Assembly: GCF_902806445.1 (NCBI RefSeq)
Contig: NZ_LR760298.1
Span: 2,032,750-2,096,749, forward strand
Reading direction: 5' to 3'
Length of the DNA stretch: 64,000 nt
From: Listeria sp. PSOL-1
GTDB taxonomy: Bacteria > Bacillota > Bacilli > Lactobacillales > Listeriaceae
Within the stretch, counting starts at the first letter, position 1; the number at the start of each line of letters is the position of its first letter. A program made the translations under genes and the position numbers. The notes below the pieces were generated by a model. It was not told the origin of the DNA and made no database searches. It saw only the letters and a list, made by a program, of their open reading frames with translations. This document shows, piece after piece, positions 38,159-48,573 of this stretch.

Positions 38159-39550
38159 TTATTTTTCATTTTGTAATACTGAATGGCGTCTACCATACAA
38201 TAGATAAATAATGATTCCAATAACAAACCAAATGATGAACGATAGCCATGTTAGTCCAGGTAAATTAATCATTAAATAAACACATAAGATAAATGAAATC
38301 GCAGGTATAACAGGGTAGAATGGTGTTTTAAATCCAGCTGTAGGCAATTCTTTGTTGTTTCGTAAAAAGAAAATACCAAGTGATACCATTGCAAATGCGA
38401 AAAGTGTTCCAATATTGATTAATGCCGCCAGATCATTTAGAGGAATAAGTCCTGCAATGATCCCCATAATAAACGCAAAAATAAGCGTATTTTTAACAGG
38501 TGTATTTTTTTCATTTACTTTAGCGAATGTTTTAGGAAGTAGTCCATCGCGACCCATTGCAAAGATTAAACGAGTCCCCCCATAAGACATAACCAATATA
38601 ACAGTCGTCATCCCAACAATAGCACCAAGCGAAAGGAAACCTGCTACCCAGTTTAAATTAACATATTGAAGAGCAAACGCAACAGGTGCACTAATTCCTA
38701 CAAGCTGTTTGTAAGAAACCATTCCTGTTAATACTGCGGATAACAAAATGTACAGGAAAGTACAAATCGCAAGGGATGAAATGATTCCAATAGGCATATT
38801 TTTTTGCGGATTAATCACCTCTTCAGAAGCCGTAGAAACTGCGTCAAAACCAATATAAGCAAAGAAAACTAATGATGCGCCTGTAATGACACCGTTAAAA
38901 CCAAATGGTAAAAATGGTGTCCAATTATCCGGTTTGACATAAAAAACACCTACAACGATAAATAAGATCACGACGGCCATTTTAATTAGCACCATAATAT
39001 TATTTATCCGAGTTGATTCACGAATACCAATGCTTAAGAGTATTCCGATAATTATAACGATTAAGAAAGCTAATAAATCAAAATAAGTTCCATTACTCGG
39101 ATTAAATGAACTGGAGATTACTTTTGGAAATTCAATATGAAAGCCAGTTAATAAACTTTTGACATATGATGACCAACCACTAGCAATAGCAGCAACAGCA
39201 AGGCCATATTCAAGTAAAAGGGACCAGCCTAAAATCCAGGCAATACCTTCGCCGAATACATGATAGCTATATGTATATGCGCTACCAGCAACAGGTAATT
39301 TAGAGGCGAACTCTGAGTAACACAAGGCTGCCAAACAACATGCCAGTCCTGCAATAATAAACGAAATCATAATACCGGGGCCAGCTGTTTTTGATGCGAC
39401 TTCTCCTGGGAGAATGAAAATCCCGCCGCCAACTACTGCTCCAACTCCTAACATTGTTAAATCAAAAGCTTTAAGCGATTTATTAAGATGTACTTGATGA
39501 TTGCTTTGTTGCACAAATATTTTACGCTTAAAAAAAGATCTTTGACGCAC
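38159..39550 (-). CDS. APC-family amino acid permease (CAT/YfnA-like)
   Basis: 463 residues with about twelve membrane segments. The N-terminal LTMLGVGAVVGGGIFILPG motif (near residue 33) is the APC substrate-binding loop. The segment FFAYIGFDAVSTASEEVINPQKNMPIG is typical of the cationic amino acid transporter subgroup. It starts at GTG with AGAGGG upstream on the minus strand. It sits between the YbjQ gene and ldh, with short gaps and no clear operon link. The substrate is probably a single amino acid and cannot be fixed from sequence. Confidence 0.9.
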   Translation of the reverse strand: MRQRSFFKRKIFVQQSNHQVHLNKSLKAFDLTMLGVGAVVGGGIFILPGEVASKTAGPGIMISFIIAGLACCLAALCYSEFASKLPVAGSAYTYSYHVFGEGIAWILGWSLLLEYGLAVAAIASGWSSYVKSLLTGFHIEFPKVISSSFNPSNGTYFDLLAFLIVIIIGILLSIGIRESTRINNIMVLIKMAVVILFIVVGVFYVKPDNWTPFLPFGFNGVITGASLVFFAYIGFDAVSTASEEVINPQKNMPIGIISSLAICTFLYILLSAVLTGMVSYKQLVGISAPVAFALQYVNLNWVAGFLSLGAIVGMTTVILVMSYGGTRLIFAMGRDGLLPKTFAKVNEKNTPVKNTLIFAFIMGIIAGLIPLNDLAALINIGTLFAFAMVSLGIFFLRNNKELPTAGFKTPFYPVIPAISFILCVYLMINLPGLTWLSFIIWFVIGIIIYLLYGRRHSVLQNEK

Positions 39551-39682
39551 ATATATCCCTCTTTCCTATTTAAGAATTCATCTTATAATAACACATGCAT
39601 ATGTATGTGTTTAAGATTATTTAAGTATAGCATATTTCCAACAAAAAAATGTGACAATACAACGAATTATTTAATTTATAAA

Positions 39683-39727
39683 CAAAAAAATAAGCGTTTA
39701 AAACAAGAAAATGTCTTAAACGCTTAA
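39683..39727 (-). terminator. ldh terminator (minus strand)
   Basis: TAAGCGTTTAA (39691-39701) and TTAAACGCTTA (39716-39726) form the stem; the A-run at 39683-39690 reads as T on the minus strand. Confidence 0.85.
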
Positions 39728-39734
39728 ATCTAAA

Positions 39735-40676
39735 TTATTCTACTTCTTTCATTGCATCATTTAAAACTTTTTGTAATGTTTCAGCGGACATTTTCATTTG
39801 TTCTTGTTCTTTTTCACTAAGTTTCATTTCAATAATCTGGCGAATTCCTTTGCGGTTAACAACGGCGGGGGCACCGATATAAATCCCGTTTAAACCATAA
39901 TGGCCCTCTAAATAAACAGAAAGTGGCAGGATTGCATTTTCGTTATCTAAAATAGCTTTCGTAATCCGAGCAAGAGCAGCAGCGATTCCATAATAGGTTG
40001 CGCCTTTTTTATCGATGATTTCGTAAGCGGCATCACGCACGCTAATAAAGATCGTCTCCATTGCGCCTTTTTCTTCTTCATTAATCCAGTCTGTAATTGG
40101 CAAACCACCAACTCTTGTATGACTCCAAGTTGGAAATTCTGTGTCTCCGTGTTCACCTAAAATATAGCCATGAACGTTACGAGCATCTACTTTCAAATAG
40201 TCGGCAATGGACATACGGAAGCGTGCTGTGTCAAGACTTGTTCCAGAACCGATAACTCTTTCTTTAGGAAGGCCAGAAAATTTATAGGCAGCATAAGTCA
40301 TGAGATCAACTGGATTAGAAGCGATTAGGAAAATACCATCGAAACCGCTAGCCATCACGTCAGTCACGATTCCTTTCATAATTCTGATATTACGGCTTAC
40401 TAAATCTAATCGAGTTTCACCAGGCTTTTGAGCGCTACCAGCTGTGATCACGATAAGATCAGCGTCGTGACAGTCGCTATAGTTGGCAGAATAAATTTTC
40501 TTAGGTGAAGAAAAAGGGACAGCATGGCTTAAATCGATGGCGTCTCCAATCGTCCTATCTTTATCAATATCAATAATGCCAAGCTCTTGGCCAATATTTA
40601 AATTTACACAAGCAAAGGCGTAGCTGGAACCGACTGCGCCATCACCAACTAAAATAATTTTTTGATGCTCTTTCAT
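39735..40676 (-). CDS. ldh: L-lactate dehydrogenase
   Basis: 313 residues. It reduces pyruvate to L-lactate with NADH, regenerating NAD+ in fermentation. The NAD-binding [12 protein letters not shown] (near residue 11), substrate-loop Arg region [29 protein letters not shown] and the catalytic His in [13 protein letters not shown] (near 172) are intact. AAGGAGG lies nine bases before the minus-strand ATG. A minus-strand promoter (TTCACA, 16 bases, TG-extended TATACT) lies upstream. TTGTGAA at the -35 resembles a Rex half-site, so redox control is possible. It is divergent from ctc. Confidence 0.96.
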   Translation of the reverse strand: MKEHQKIILVGDGAVGSSYAFACVNLNIGQELGIIDIDKDRTIGDAIDLSHAVPFSSPKKIYSANYSDCHDADLIVITAGSAQKPGETRLDLVSRNIRIMKGIVTDVMASGFDGIFLIASNPVDLMTYAAYKFSGLPKERVIGSGTSLDTARFRMSIADYLKVDARNVHGYILGEHGDTEFPTWSHTRVGGLPITDWINEEEKGAMETIFISVRDAAYEIIDKKGATYYGIAAALARITKAILDNENAILPLSVYLEGHYGLNGIYIGAPAVVNRKGIRQIIEMKLSEKEQEQMKMSAETLQKVLNDAMKEVE

Positions 40677-40714
40677 AACTACAATTCCTCCTTCTTAAAA
40701 CTAATACTATTACA

Positions 40715-40742
40715 GTATAACATGTTATTCTAATTTGTGAAG
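40715..40742 (-). promoter_or_regulatory. Minus-strand promoter of ldh
   Basis: On the minus strand TTCACA, a 16-base spacer and TG-extended TATACT; the first hexamer overlaps a TTGTGAA Rex-like half-site. Confidence 0.55.
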
Positions 40743-40782
40743 CATTGAGCTTCTTTATTTTTTAATTTTGTTATACTTTATA

Positions 40783-40798
40783 ATGAAAGCGCTATAAT
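40783..40798. promoter_or_regulatory. Candidate cre site in the ldh-ctc divergent region
   Basis: ATGAAAGCGCTATAAT matches the CcpA consensus WTGNAARCGNWWWCA except for one core position, suggesting carbon-catabolite control of ldh or ctc. Confidence 0.45.
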
Positions 40799-40873
40799 AC
40801 AGTTAACTCGTTATTTAAGCAAAGATAATCTTTCATTTTATTTACCTTTAATTTGAGTAAATAAACATCCCTT

Positions 40874-40898
40874 GTTTTGAAATTTTGGAGGAGGGTAA
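40874..40898 (+). promoter_or_regulatory. SigB-type promoter of ctc
   Basis: GTTTT (40874-40878), a 14-base spacer and GGGTAA (40893-40898) match the Listeria SigB consensus GTTTT-N13-15-GGGWAT with one mismatch. The ctc gene is a known SigB target in Bacillus and Listeria. Confidence 0.65.
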
Positions 40899-40946
40899 AA
40901 TTAAATGATCTAGAAAAATAAAAATTAATGAGTGGAGTGATTGTTT

Positions 40947-41573
40947 ATGGCAACAGCATTAGAAGTTCAAAAAAGAGATACAGAAAAACATTCTTATACG
41001 TCGAAAATTCGCGAGGAAGGACGTATACCGGCAATTGTTTATGGCTATAAGGCGAGTAATATTCCTGTTTCCATTGATGCACTGGAACTTATTAAAGCTG
41101 TGAGAGACCATGGTCGGAATGAAGTATTTACAATTAACGTTGATGGCTCTAAATTGAATGTGCTATTACACGAATATCAAATAGATCCACTAAAAGATGA
41201 GTTAATTCACGTCGATCTTTTAGCAGTAAATATGACTGAAGAAGTTGAAGCTGAAGTACCTGTTACACTTACAGGGGAATCTAAAGGAGTGAAAGAAGGC
41301 GGAGTACTGCAACAAGTGCTTTATGAGTTAACTGTTTCAGCAACGCCAAATAAGCTTCCAGAAACCATTGAAGTGGATATTACAGAAATAGGCGTTGGAG
41401 ATTCTCTTGCGGTGAAAGATATTTCGGCTGTTAATAATTATAAAGTAGTGACAGAAGGAGAATCTATTGTTGCTACGGTATCTGCACCTCGTTCGGCAGA
41501 AGAAACAGTCGTTGATACGGAAGCTAAAGAGCCTGTTGCTGATCACGGGACAGCTGAAGAGCCAGTAGAGTAG
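40947..41573 (+). CDS. ctc: General stress protein Ctc / ribosomal protein bL25
   Basis: About 208 residues. The N-terminal bL25 domain (1-92) binds 5S rRNA (REEGRIPAIVYGYK, VLLHEYQIDPLKDELIHVDL). The C-terminal TL5-type beta domain (about 95-185) has EVEAEVPVTLTGESKGVKEGG. An acidic tail ends the protein. Ctc is a stress-induced ribosome-associated protein in Bacillus and contributes to osmotolerance in L. monocytogenes. AGTGGAGTGA precedes the ATG at 40947. The upstream SigB-type promoter fits this role. It is followed by pth, as usual. Confidence 0.94.
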   Translation: MATALEVQKRDTEKHSYTSKIREEGRIPAIVYGYKASNIPVSIDALELIKAVRDHGRNEVFTINVDGSKLNVLLHEYQIDPLKDELIHVDLLAVNMTEEVEAEVPVTLTGESKGVKEGGVLQQVLYELTVSATPNKLPETIEVDITEIGVGDSLAVKDISAVNNYKVVTEGESIVATVSAPRSAEETVVDTEAKEPVADHGTAEEPVE

Positions 41574-41589
41574 ATATTTTTAGATAAAC

Positions 41590-41656
41590 AAATTAGCGAT
41601 AAACGCTCGTGTTCAAAGCTTTTACTGCCGCGAATCGAGCCGTTTTCGCTTAATTT
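41590..41656. repeat. Imperfect palindrome between ctc and pth
   Basis: AAATTAGCGATAAACGCTCG (41590-41609) pairs with CGAGCCGTTTTCGCTTAATTT (41636-41656) with two bulges. It may be the ctc terminator; its motif also resembles the ends of the intergenic repeat family. Confidence 0.45.
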
Positions 41657-41769
41657 GGCTTGTCTTATTTTTTAGCGGCTTTTTTACGTGCTTAATCTTT
41701 TCTAACGAATAAAAACATGTTATAATCGTAAAACATACTTCATTAAAGATTTGTTGAAGGGAATATATC

Positions 41770-42324
41770 ATGAAAATAATCGTTGGGCTTGGTAACCCAG
41801 GTAAAAAATATGAACGAACAAGGCACAATGTTGGTTTTATGGTAGTAGATGAATTAAGTTATTTACATCAAACACCGTGGAAAAAATCAAAGCTAGGTGG
41901 CATGATTAGCGAAGTCAACTTAAACGGTGAAAAGTTGCTACTTATTAAGCCCCTTACCTTTATGAACGCATCAGGTGAATGTGTCAGGGCGGTAATGGAC
42001 TATTATCAGGCTGACATTCAAGATTTAGTGATTATTTATGATGATCTAGATATTTCGGTCGGTAAGATTCGTTTGAGGCAAAAAGGCAGTGCAGGCGGGC
42101 ATAATGGCATAAAGTCTATTATCCATCATTTGAAGACACAGGATTTTAATCGCATTCGTGTTGGAATTGATCGACCTGAACATGGTGATATCATCAACTA
42201 TGTCCTTGGTGATTTCAAAAAAGCGGAACAATCTCTTATTATCGAGACGATCAAGCGGAGTGCTAGCGCTATTGAAGATTTTTCTAGCCAACCATTTTTA
42301 GAAATTATGAATAAATATAATTAA
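41770..42324 (+). CDS. pth: Peptidyl-tRNA hydrolase
   Basis: 184 residues. It releases peptides from peptidyl-tRNAs that drop off ribosomes. The active-site residues are visible: Asn9 in GLGNPGKKYERTRHN, catalytic His19, the Asp in IIYDDLDI near 93, and RLRQKGSAGGHNGIKSI near 101. A TG-extended -10 (TGTTATAAT, about 41720) lies upstream. The gene is followed by a long palindrome and then mfd, keeping the conserved ctc-pth-mfd order. Confidence 0.96.
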   Translation: MKIIVGLGNPGKKYERTRHNVGFMVVDELSYLHQTPWKKSKLGGMISEVNLNGEKLLLIKPLTFMNASGECVRAVMDYYQADIQDLVIIYDDLDISVGKIRLRQKGSAGGHNGIKSIIHHLKTQDFNRIRVGIDRPEHGDIINYVLGDFKKAEQSLIIETIKRSASAIEDFSSQPFLEIMNKYN

Positions 42325-42325
42325 T

Positions 42326-42371
42326 CATGCTTTAAGAGCGCTGCCAAAAAATGGAGCGCTCTTAAAGCATG
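42326..42371. repeat. 17 bp perfect palindrome between pth and mfd, without T-tract
   Basis: CATGCTTTAAGAGCGCT (42326-42342) and its exact complement (42355-42371) flank a 12-base middle that can extend the stem by CCA/TGG, leaving an AAAAA loop. No T-run follows on the plus strand, and the mfd start is only 38 bases on. Confidence 0.75.
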
Positions 42372-42409
42372 TGGCAGTTGTGAAATAGATATGTAAGGAG
42401 ATGATGAAA

Positions 42410-45400
42410 TTGAAAGGGTTGCAACAATTAATTTATGAACAAAAAGATATTATCGGAATCATCGATGCACTTAAAGGCAAGGGTGAATCACAACTTGTAA
42501 CTGGATTATCTGGATCTTCCCGAGCGCTTTTTGCAAGCGTTATTCAAGGGGCAACAAACCGACCAGTTATGTTAGTAACGCATAATTTATATCATGCTCA
42601 AAAATTGTATGAAGATTTGCTCTCGTTAATGGATGGTGATCGTTTATTTCTTTATCCAGCTGATGAATTAATTTCAGCAGAATTAAGTATTGCTAGCCCT
42701 GAGCTTCGTGGGCAACGGGTAGAAGCTTTAGAGTTTTTACTTTCTAAGCAGTCTGGGATTATAGTTGTTCCTATTGCTGGTTTACGTAAAATCTTACCAT
42801 CTGTTTCGCTGTGGAAAAAGTACAATCTTTCAATTACGCAAGGCGACACGATTGATCCTGAAAAATTAAAAAAAGATTTGCTTACGATGGGTTATACGTT
42901 AAGTGATATGGTTAATACACCAGGAGAGTTTAGCGTGCGTGGTGGCATTATTGATATTTATCCGATTACAGAAGAATATCCTATTCGTTTGGATTTATTT
43001 GATACAGAGGTTGATTCACTTCGGTATTTTGACGTCGAAACGCAGCGTTCAAAAGTGAAAATTGAGGAATTCCAAGTCTTGCCAGCAACTGAGGTTTTGC
43101 TTGAAGAGGCTTATTACCCTGGGATTGTTAAAAAATTTGAAAAAAAACTTGCTGAAACATTGAACCATATGAAAGGTGAAACTGAAAAGCAGACACTTGT
43201 CGATAATTTAGAAGTCGATTTAGAGAAGTTGCGTTCAAATATAAAGCCAGATATGTTCTTCAAATATATTGGTTTCGCTTATCCTGATCCAGCTTCATTA
43301 TTTGATTATTTAGCAAATGATACAGTGATCCTCTTTGATGAGTTTGCTCGTATTCAAGAAGCAGAAGAGCGTCTCGAAAAAGAGGAGGCGGAGTGGCAAA
43401 CAGAAATGCTAGGGCGTCTTGAAACGGTACGTGATACTGTATTTGGTCATCGCTTTAAAGAGTTGCTTGAAGCAAACAGAGCACCAAAGGTTTATCTTTC
43501 CTTATTTCAAAAAGCAATGGGGAGCATGCGCGTAACAAAGACCACAAATTTAGTCTATAAACAAATGCAACAATTTCATGGTCAGATGAATATTTTGAAA
43601 ACTGAAATGACAAGTTGGCGAAAAAATAATTATGCTGTTGTGATTTTAGCCCCTACGCTTGAACGTGCTGAAAAAATGCAGCAGACGCTTGCTGACTACG
43701 ATATGGAAAGTGTTATTTTAAAGCATGAGAGTGAAATACCTAAATATGGATCCGTTCAATTTGTTTTAGGGTCATTCCAAAATGGTTTCGAACTCCCGCT
43801 TGCTAAAGTAGCCATTATTAGCGAAGTTGAATTATTCAACAAAACAACGAATAAAACAAAGAAACGGCAAAAATTATCAAACGCTGAACGGATTAAAAGC
43901 TATTCAGAACTTAAAGTAGGAGATTATGTTGTTCATGTCAATCATGGAATTGCGCGTTATGTTGGCATGGAAACTTTGGAAATAAATGGTGTGCATAAAG
44001 ATTATTTACTCTTGATTTATCAAGGGGATGACAAGTTATTTATTCCAGTTGAACAGTTAGAACTTGTGCAAAAATATGTTGGGGCAGAGGGAAAAGCACC
44101 GAAATTAAATAAACTTGGCGGTACAGAATGGAAACGCGTTAAAACAAAAGTGAAAGCTTCTGTCCAAGATATTGCAGATGATTTGATTAAGCTATATGCT
44201 GAGCGGGAAGCTGAGAGAGGCTTTGCTTTTAGCCCTGATGGCGAAATGCAACGTGAATTTGAAGAAGCTTTCCCTTACCAAGAAACAGAAGATCAATTAC
44301 GTTCCACTTATGAAATTAAAAAAGACATGGAAAACATACGGCCAATGGATCGCCTCCTTGTTGGAGATGTTGGTTATGGGAAAACTGAAGTGGCGCTCCG
44401 TGCTGCATTTAAAGCAGTTATGGATGGTAAACAAGTCGCCTTTTTGGTTCCGACGACGATTTTGGCACAACAACATTATGAGACCATGAAAGAAAGATTC
44501 CAAGGTTTTCCAATTAATATAGGGCTGCTTAGTCGATTCAGAACTAAAAAACAGCAAAATGAAACAATTAAAGGGCTAAAAGAAGGGACAATAGACATTG
44601 TTGTTGGAACACATCGCTTGCTTTCAAAGGATATTGTCTATCAGGATCTAGGATTTTTAATTGTTGATGAAGAACAGCGCTTTGGCGTTACGCATAAAGA
44701 AAAAATTAAACAAATTCGTGCGAAAATAGATGTATTAACGTTAACTGCCACACCTATTCCGCGAACGCTTCATATGTCGATGTTAGGAGTACGTGATTTG
44801 TCTGTGATTGAAACGCCACCAGCTAATCGTTTCCCTGTTCAAACATACGTTTCTGAGCAAAATAATGTATTAGTTCGTGAAGCGATTGAACGAGAGCTTG
44901 TGCGTGGGGGACAAGTATATTACTTATACAACCGTGTAGAATCAATCACGCAAAAAGCAGATGAACTTTTAGCCCTAGTACCTGATGCGCGAGTTGCTGT
45001 GGCTCACGGCCGGATGACTGAATCAGAGCTTGAATCGGTTATTTTAAGCTTTTTAGAAGGAGAATTTGATATTTTAGTAACCACAACCATTATTGAAACG
45101 GGCGTTGATATTCCAAATGTCAATACATTGTTTGTGCAAAACGCTGATCACATGGGCTTATCACAACTTTATCAATTGCGTGGTCGTGTTGGTCGTTCTA
45201 ATCGCGTTGCCTATGCTTACTTTTTATATCAAAAAGATAAGATTTTACGTGAAGAAGCTGAGAAGCGCTTGCAAGCCATTAAAGAATTTACTGAACTTGG
45301 ATCAGGTTTTAAAATTGCAATGCGTGACCTATCTATTCGTGGTGCTGGAAATATTTTAGGAGCACAGCAGCATGGTTTTATTGATTCGGTTGGCTTTGAC

Positions 45401-45949
45401 CTTTACTCGCAATTATTAAAAGAAGCCATTGAAACAAGACGACCAGATAAAGCAGAAGAGCAAGGTGTAGCTGTTGAAATTGATATTCAAGTAGATGCTT
45501 ATATTCCAGAATATTATATTCCAGATGGTCGTCAAAAAATTGAGATGTATAAACATTTCCGCAACATTATGGAAACTATTGAGCTTGAAGAACTAAAAAG
45601 AGATATGATTGACCGTTTCGGGGAGTATCCTGAAGAAGTAGAATATTTGTTTACTGTAACAGAACTTAAAGTAGATGCACTTAAAGTTGGGATCATGCAA
45701 ATTAAACAAATTCAAAATAAAGTTCATATTTTATTTTCTGAAGAAGGGACAACCAATATTCGTGGAGATGTTGTGATGAAATTAGTCAGTGAACAAGGTA
45801 GAAGTGTTGGTGTTGGAATGGAAGGTTCACAGCTAAAATTAACAATAGCTATTCAAAACAAGCCTTTGAAAGAGTGGTTATTTGATCTTTTAACACTAAC
45901 TGAAAAAATGCAGGGAGCTTTAAAAGAAGTGGAGACAACCAAAAAATAG
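42410..45949 (+). CDS. mfd: Transcription-repair coupling factor
   Basis: About 1179 residues, full length. Mfd pushes stalled RNA polymerase off DNA and recruits UvrA. The UvrB-like N-terminal part (1-340) has [14 protein letters not shown]. The RNA-polymerase-interacting domain is near 500 ([21 protein letters not shown]). The RecG-like translocase has Walker A in [13 protein letters not shown] near 650, DEEQRFGV, and [13 protein letters not shown]. The TRG region has [14 protein letters not shown], and a C-terminal D7 domain ends the protein. AAGGAG at 42395-42400 is too close to the ATGs at 42401 and 42404 and best serves the TTG at 42410, so the start is uncertain by nine bases. Confidence 0.96.
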   Translation: MKGLQQLIYEQKDIIGIIDALKGKGESQLVTGLSGSSRALFASVIQGATNRPVMLVTHNLYHAQKLYEDLLSLMDGDRLFLYPADELISAELSIASPELRGQRVEALEFLLSKQSGIIVVPIAGLRKILPSVSLWKKYNLSITQGDTIDPEKLKKDLLTMGYTLSDMVNTPGEFSVRGGIIDIYPITEEYPIRLDLFDTEVDSLRYFDVETQRSKVKIEEFQVLPATEVLLEEAYYPGIVKKFEKKLAETLNHMKGETEKQTLVDNLEVDLEKLRSNIKPDMFFKYIGFAYPDPASLFDYLANDTVILFDEFARIQEAEERLEKEEAEWQTEMLGRLETVRDTVFGHRFKELLEANRAPKVYLSLFQKAMGSMRVTKTTNLVYKQMQQFHGQMNILKTEMTSWRKNNYAVVILAPTLERAEKMQQTLADYDMESVILKHESEIPKYGSVQFVLGSFQNGFELPLAKVAIISEVELFNKTTNKTKKRQKLSNAERIKSYSELKVGDYVVHVNHGIARYVGMETLEINGVHKDYLLLIYQGDDKLFIPVEQLELVQKYVGAEGKAPKLNKLGGTEWKRVKTKVKASVQDIADDLIKLYAEREAERGFAFSPDGEMQREFEEAFPYQETEDQLRSTYEIKKDMENIRPMDRLLVGDVGYGKTEVALRAAFKAVMDGKQVAFLVPTTILAQQHYETMKERFQGFPINIGLLSRFRTKKQQNETIKGLKEGTIDIVVGTHRLLSKDIVYQDLGFLIVDEEQRFGVTHKEKIKQIRAKIDVLTLTATPIPRTLHMSMLGVRDLSVIETPPANRFPVQTYVSEQNNVLVREAIERELVRGGQVYYLYNRVESITQKADELLALVPDARVAVAHGRMTESELESVILSFLEGEFDILVTTTIIETGVDIPNVNTLFVQNADHMGLSQLYQLRGRVGRSNRVAYAYFLYQKDKILREEAEKRLQAIKEFTELGSGFKIAMRDLSIRGAGNILGAQQHGFIDSVGFDLYSQLLKEAIETRRPDKAEEQGVAVEIDIQVDAYIPEYYIPDGRQKIEMYKHFRNIMETIELEELKRDMIDRFGEYPEEVEYLFTVTELKVDALKVGIMQIKQIQNKVHILFSEEGTTNIRGDVVMKLVSEQGRSVGVGMEGSQLKLTIAIQNKPLKEWLFDLLTLTEKMQGALKEVETTKK

Positions 45950-45995
45950 AAGCGAAGGGGACTTTTTTCTGTTAGCGAAGGAAGGCGGAGAAGTC

Positions 45996-47591
45996 ATGTC
46001 AGAACGTTCAATTAAAAACTTAATGAAAGGGGCTATGTGGCTCACAATCGCTTCACTTGTTTCGAAAATCCTTAGTGCTGTTTACCGAGTTCCTTTTCAA
46101 AACATGGTAGGAGACGTTGGTTTTTATATTTTTCAACAGGTTTACCCAATTTATGGGATTGCGATGACGCTTGCTCTTGGTGGCTTTCCAGTTGTTATTT
46201 CAAAAATGATGGCAGAAGCAGACGGGGATATTAGAAGACAGCAAATTATTCTGCAATCTATTTACCGGGTCTTGAAAGTTATAGCATTTACTACCTTTCT
46301 TTGCTTATTTTTAGGAGCAGGAGTAATTGCTAATTTGATGGGGGACCCTCATTTAGCTAGTTTAATTGCTGTTGTTAGTTTTGTGTTCCTGCTGTCGCCT
46401 AAGCTTTCTTTCTTCCGTGGGTATTTCCAAGGTCAGGAAATGATGATTCCGACAGCTATTTCGCAAACAATAGAGCAGTTTATCCGGATTGTGATCATTC
46501 TTGCAGGTTCAGGATGTGCGCTTATGCTTGGCTTTGATCTATATACGGCAAGCTCTTTTTCCATGAGTGGTGCGCTTTTTGGTGGTTTAATTGCGTACTT
46601 TATTTTGAGCTTTTTCTATAAAAGAAATTTGTGTAGTGGGGGCTTTTCCATTTGGGGCGTATTTGCTGCTAAGGAAGAGAAAAAAGGAATTGGACGAGAA
46701 TTTTTAAAACAAAGCATAGCTGTTTGCCTTGTTAGTGCGATGTTGACTATTTTTCAACTTGTCGATTCATTTCAAGTATACCGCTTGATGACAGAACATG
46801 GTGTATCAGAACTGCTTGCGAAATCAATAAAAGGGGTATATGATCGAGGACAGCCGATTTTGCAGTTGGGTCTTGTCATTTCAACGGGACTTTCCCTTGC
46901 TCTTGTGCCGATGATTACTTCAGTAAGAGTGCGTCACAAAGAATTACAATTGAAGCGTTCTGTCTTGCTTGCGATGAAGCTTACAATCGTTGTAGCTGGT
47001 GCAGAAACGGTCGGCTTAATTGCGATTATGCGTCCACTTAATCAAATGTTGTTTGAAACAAGTGATGGCACCATCGTTTTACAGTGCTTTATGCCGGCTG
47101 TCTTTCTTAGTTCGTTAATCATTATGATGAGTAGTATTTTACAAGGATTTGGCAAAAGTAATCTACCTGCTTTTGCCGTTATGATTGGTATTGTTTGCAA
47201 ATGGATAATGAATTCGCTACTTGTTCCCAAATGGTTGACGCTTGGGGCGGCGCTTTCGACTTGTATAGGACTAATTGTTATTTTATTATGTTGTTATATT
47301 GCTTTGAAACGAAACCTTAATGTTCCTTTTATTGAGAAAAGAACTTTGGGTTACTTGGGTGTTGTGCTTATTATCATGGTGTTTATCCCTTGTCTATGGG
47401 AATGGCTTTTCCCTCTTGTTTCAAGACTTGGAAGTATGTTTCAAACTTTAGTCAGTGTGGCGTTAGGGAGCAGTCTCTTTTTGGTTTTTGCTTTACGCTA
47501 TCGTTTGTTTAATACAAAAGATTTTGTTTTCCTTCCATTTGGCACGAGACTACTAGCGCTAAGTCGTATAGTTTCTCGGAGAATGAAATAA
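45996..47591 (+). CDS. MOP-superfamily flippase (SpoVB/YabM/MurJ-like)
   Basis: 531 residues with about fourteen membrane segments. The N-terminus ([39 protein letters not shown]) is typical of the SpoVB/YabM group of polysaccharide-biosynthesis proteins. Relatives flip lipid II or other undecaprenyl-linked precursors; B. subtilis SpoVB and YabM are linked to sporulation and wall synthesis. In Listeria the gene sits between mfd and rqcP, as here, but the sporulation genes yabP and yabQ found nearby in Bacillus are absent. AAGGCGGAG precedes the ATG. Confidence 0.9.
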   Translation: MSERSIKNLMKGAMWLTIASLVSKILSAVYRVPFQNMVGDVGFYIFQQVYPIYGIAMTLALGGFPVVISKMMAEADGDIRRQQIILQSIYRVLKVIAFTTFLCLFLGAGVIANLMGDPHLASLIAVVSFVFLLSPKLSFFRGYFQGQEMMIPTAISQTIEQFIRIVIILAGSGCALMLGFDLYTASSFSMSGALFGGLIAYFILSFFYKRNLCSGGFSIWGVFAAKEEKKGIGREFLKQSIAVCLVSAMLTIFQLVDSFQVYRLMTEHGVSELLAKSIKGVYDRGQPILQLGLVISTGLSLALVPMITSVRVRHKELQLKRSVLLAMKLTIVVAGAETVGLIAIMRPLNQMLFETSDGTIVLQCFMPAVFLSSLIIMMSSILQGFGKSNLPAFAVMIGIVCKWIMNSLLVPKWLTLGAALSTCIGLIVILLCCYIALKRNLNVPFIEKRTLGYLGVVLIIMVFIPCLWEWLFPLVSRLGSMFQTLVSVALGSSLFLVFALRYRLFNTKDFVFLPFGTRLLALSRIVSRRMK

Positions 47592-47608
47592 AGAAAGTAG
47601 GTGAAAAT

Positions 47609-47887
47609 ATGAGTGAACAAATGCGTTTAGATAAATTTTTAAAGGTTTCAAGGTTAATTAAAAGAAGAACCGTTGCTAAAGAAGTTGCGGAAAAAGGTCG
47701 GATTGAAGTAAATGGAGTCGTTGCTAAACCAGGGACAAATGTTAAAGTAGGCGATGAATTAAAGATTCGCTTTGGTCAAAAAACAGTCATTGCAAAAATC
47801 GAACATCTTGGAGAGAATGCTCGTAAGGAAGTAGCTGCAGAAATGTATTCAATCGTTAGTGAAGAGAGAAATCATGATCAAGCCTAA
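47609..47887 (+). CDS. rqcP: RqcP (YabO), S4-domain ribosome quality control protein
   Basis: 92 residues with an Hsp15-type S4 RNA-binding domain: [26 protein letters not shown] and [16 protein letters not shown]. In B. subtilis RqcP binds stalled 50S subunits with RqcH and promotes the C-terminal Ala-tailing of stuck nascent chains. It starts 17 bases after the flippase gene with GAAAGTAGGTG upstream. The divIC gene follows after 183 bases. Confidence 0.93.
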   Translation: MSEQMRLDKFLKVSRLIKRRTVAKEVAEKGRIEVNGVVAKPGTNVKVGDELKIRFGQKTVIAKIEHLGENARKEVAAEMYSIVSEERNHDQA

Positions 47888-48070
47888 ATGGAGCGACTTT
47901 ATTTAAGTTAATCTATATAAATTGTCATTTGTCAAGAAAAATATTAAATTTATGTAGATACCAATAGACAAAGAGGAGAATTATTGTTATTATTTTGAAT
48001 ATGAAAGGTTTTTTCTCGGATATTTTAGTAGCATTAAGGTAAGTTTTGGTTAAAGGAGGCGTGACGTCGG

Positions 48071-48445
48071 ATGAAAAAAGTAAAGTCAAGTGTATCAAGA
48101 ATGCAAAATCATCATATTCGCAATACACAAGCTATGAAAAAGACAAGAAGCCGCCGTCGAATTGCGCTTACTAGAAGACTTGCACTTATTGCGGTTGTTT
48201 TTGTAGTCGTTGGGTTTGGGTTGACTTATATGTATACCAAACAAGCTCTTGCTCTCAAGGATAAGCAAGCTGAGCAAATTAAGACCGAAAAACAATTAGT
48301 AAACTTAAAACAAGAAGAGAAAGCTTTGAAAAATCAAATCAATAAGCTACATGATGATGATTATATTGCAAAGTTAGCTAGAAGCGAATATTACCTTTCA
48401 AAAGATGGGGAAATTATTTTTAATACCCCGAATGATTCTGAATAA
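48071..48445 (+). CDS. divIC: Cell-division protein DivIC (FtsB family)
   Basis: 124 residues. A basic cytoplasmic N-terminus (KKTRSRRRIALTRRLA) is followed by one membrane helix (about 41-60) and an extracellular coiled coil (about 65-100, DKQAEQIKTEKQLVNLKQEEKALKNQ split by heptads). The protein ends in the DivIC/FtsB C-terminal segment DDDYIAKLARSEYYLSKDGE. It forms the divisome subcomplex with FtsL and DivIB. AAAGGAGG precedes the start. Confidence 0.94.
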   Translation: MKKVKSSVSRMQNHHIRNTQAMKKTRSRRRIALTRRLALIAVVFVVVGFGLTYMYTKQALALKDKQAEQIKTEKQLVNLKQEEKALKNQINKLHDDDYIAKLARSEYYLSKDGEIIFNTPNDSE

Positions 48446-48505
48446 GCAAAAAGAGGTGACCAACTAATCGGTTTAGAGCTCAAGCTGAGATTTTATTTCT
48501 CAAGT

Positions 48506-48533
48506 TTGACACTCTTTTTATTATAGCTATAAT
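48506..48533 (+). promoter_or_regulatory. SigA promoter of yabR
   Basis: TTGACA (48506-48511), 16 bases, TATAAT (48528-48533), preceded by a CTCAAGCTGAGA/TTCTCAAG hairpin that may end divIC transcripts. Confidence 0.8.
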
Positions 48534-48573
48534 TAAGTTGTACAGTGATTTTTTAAGGAGGAAACTTTTTTTT

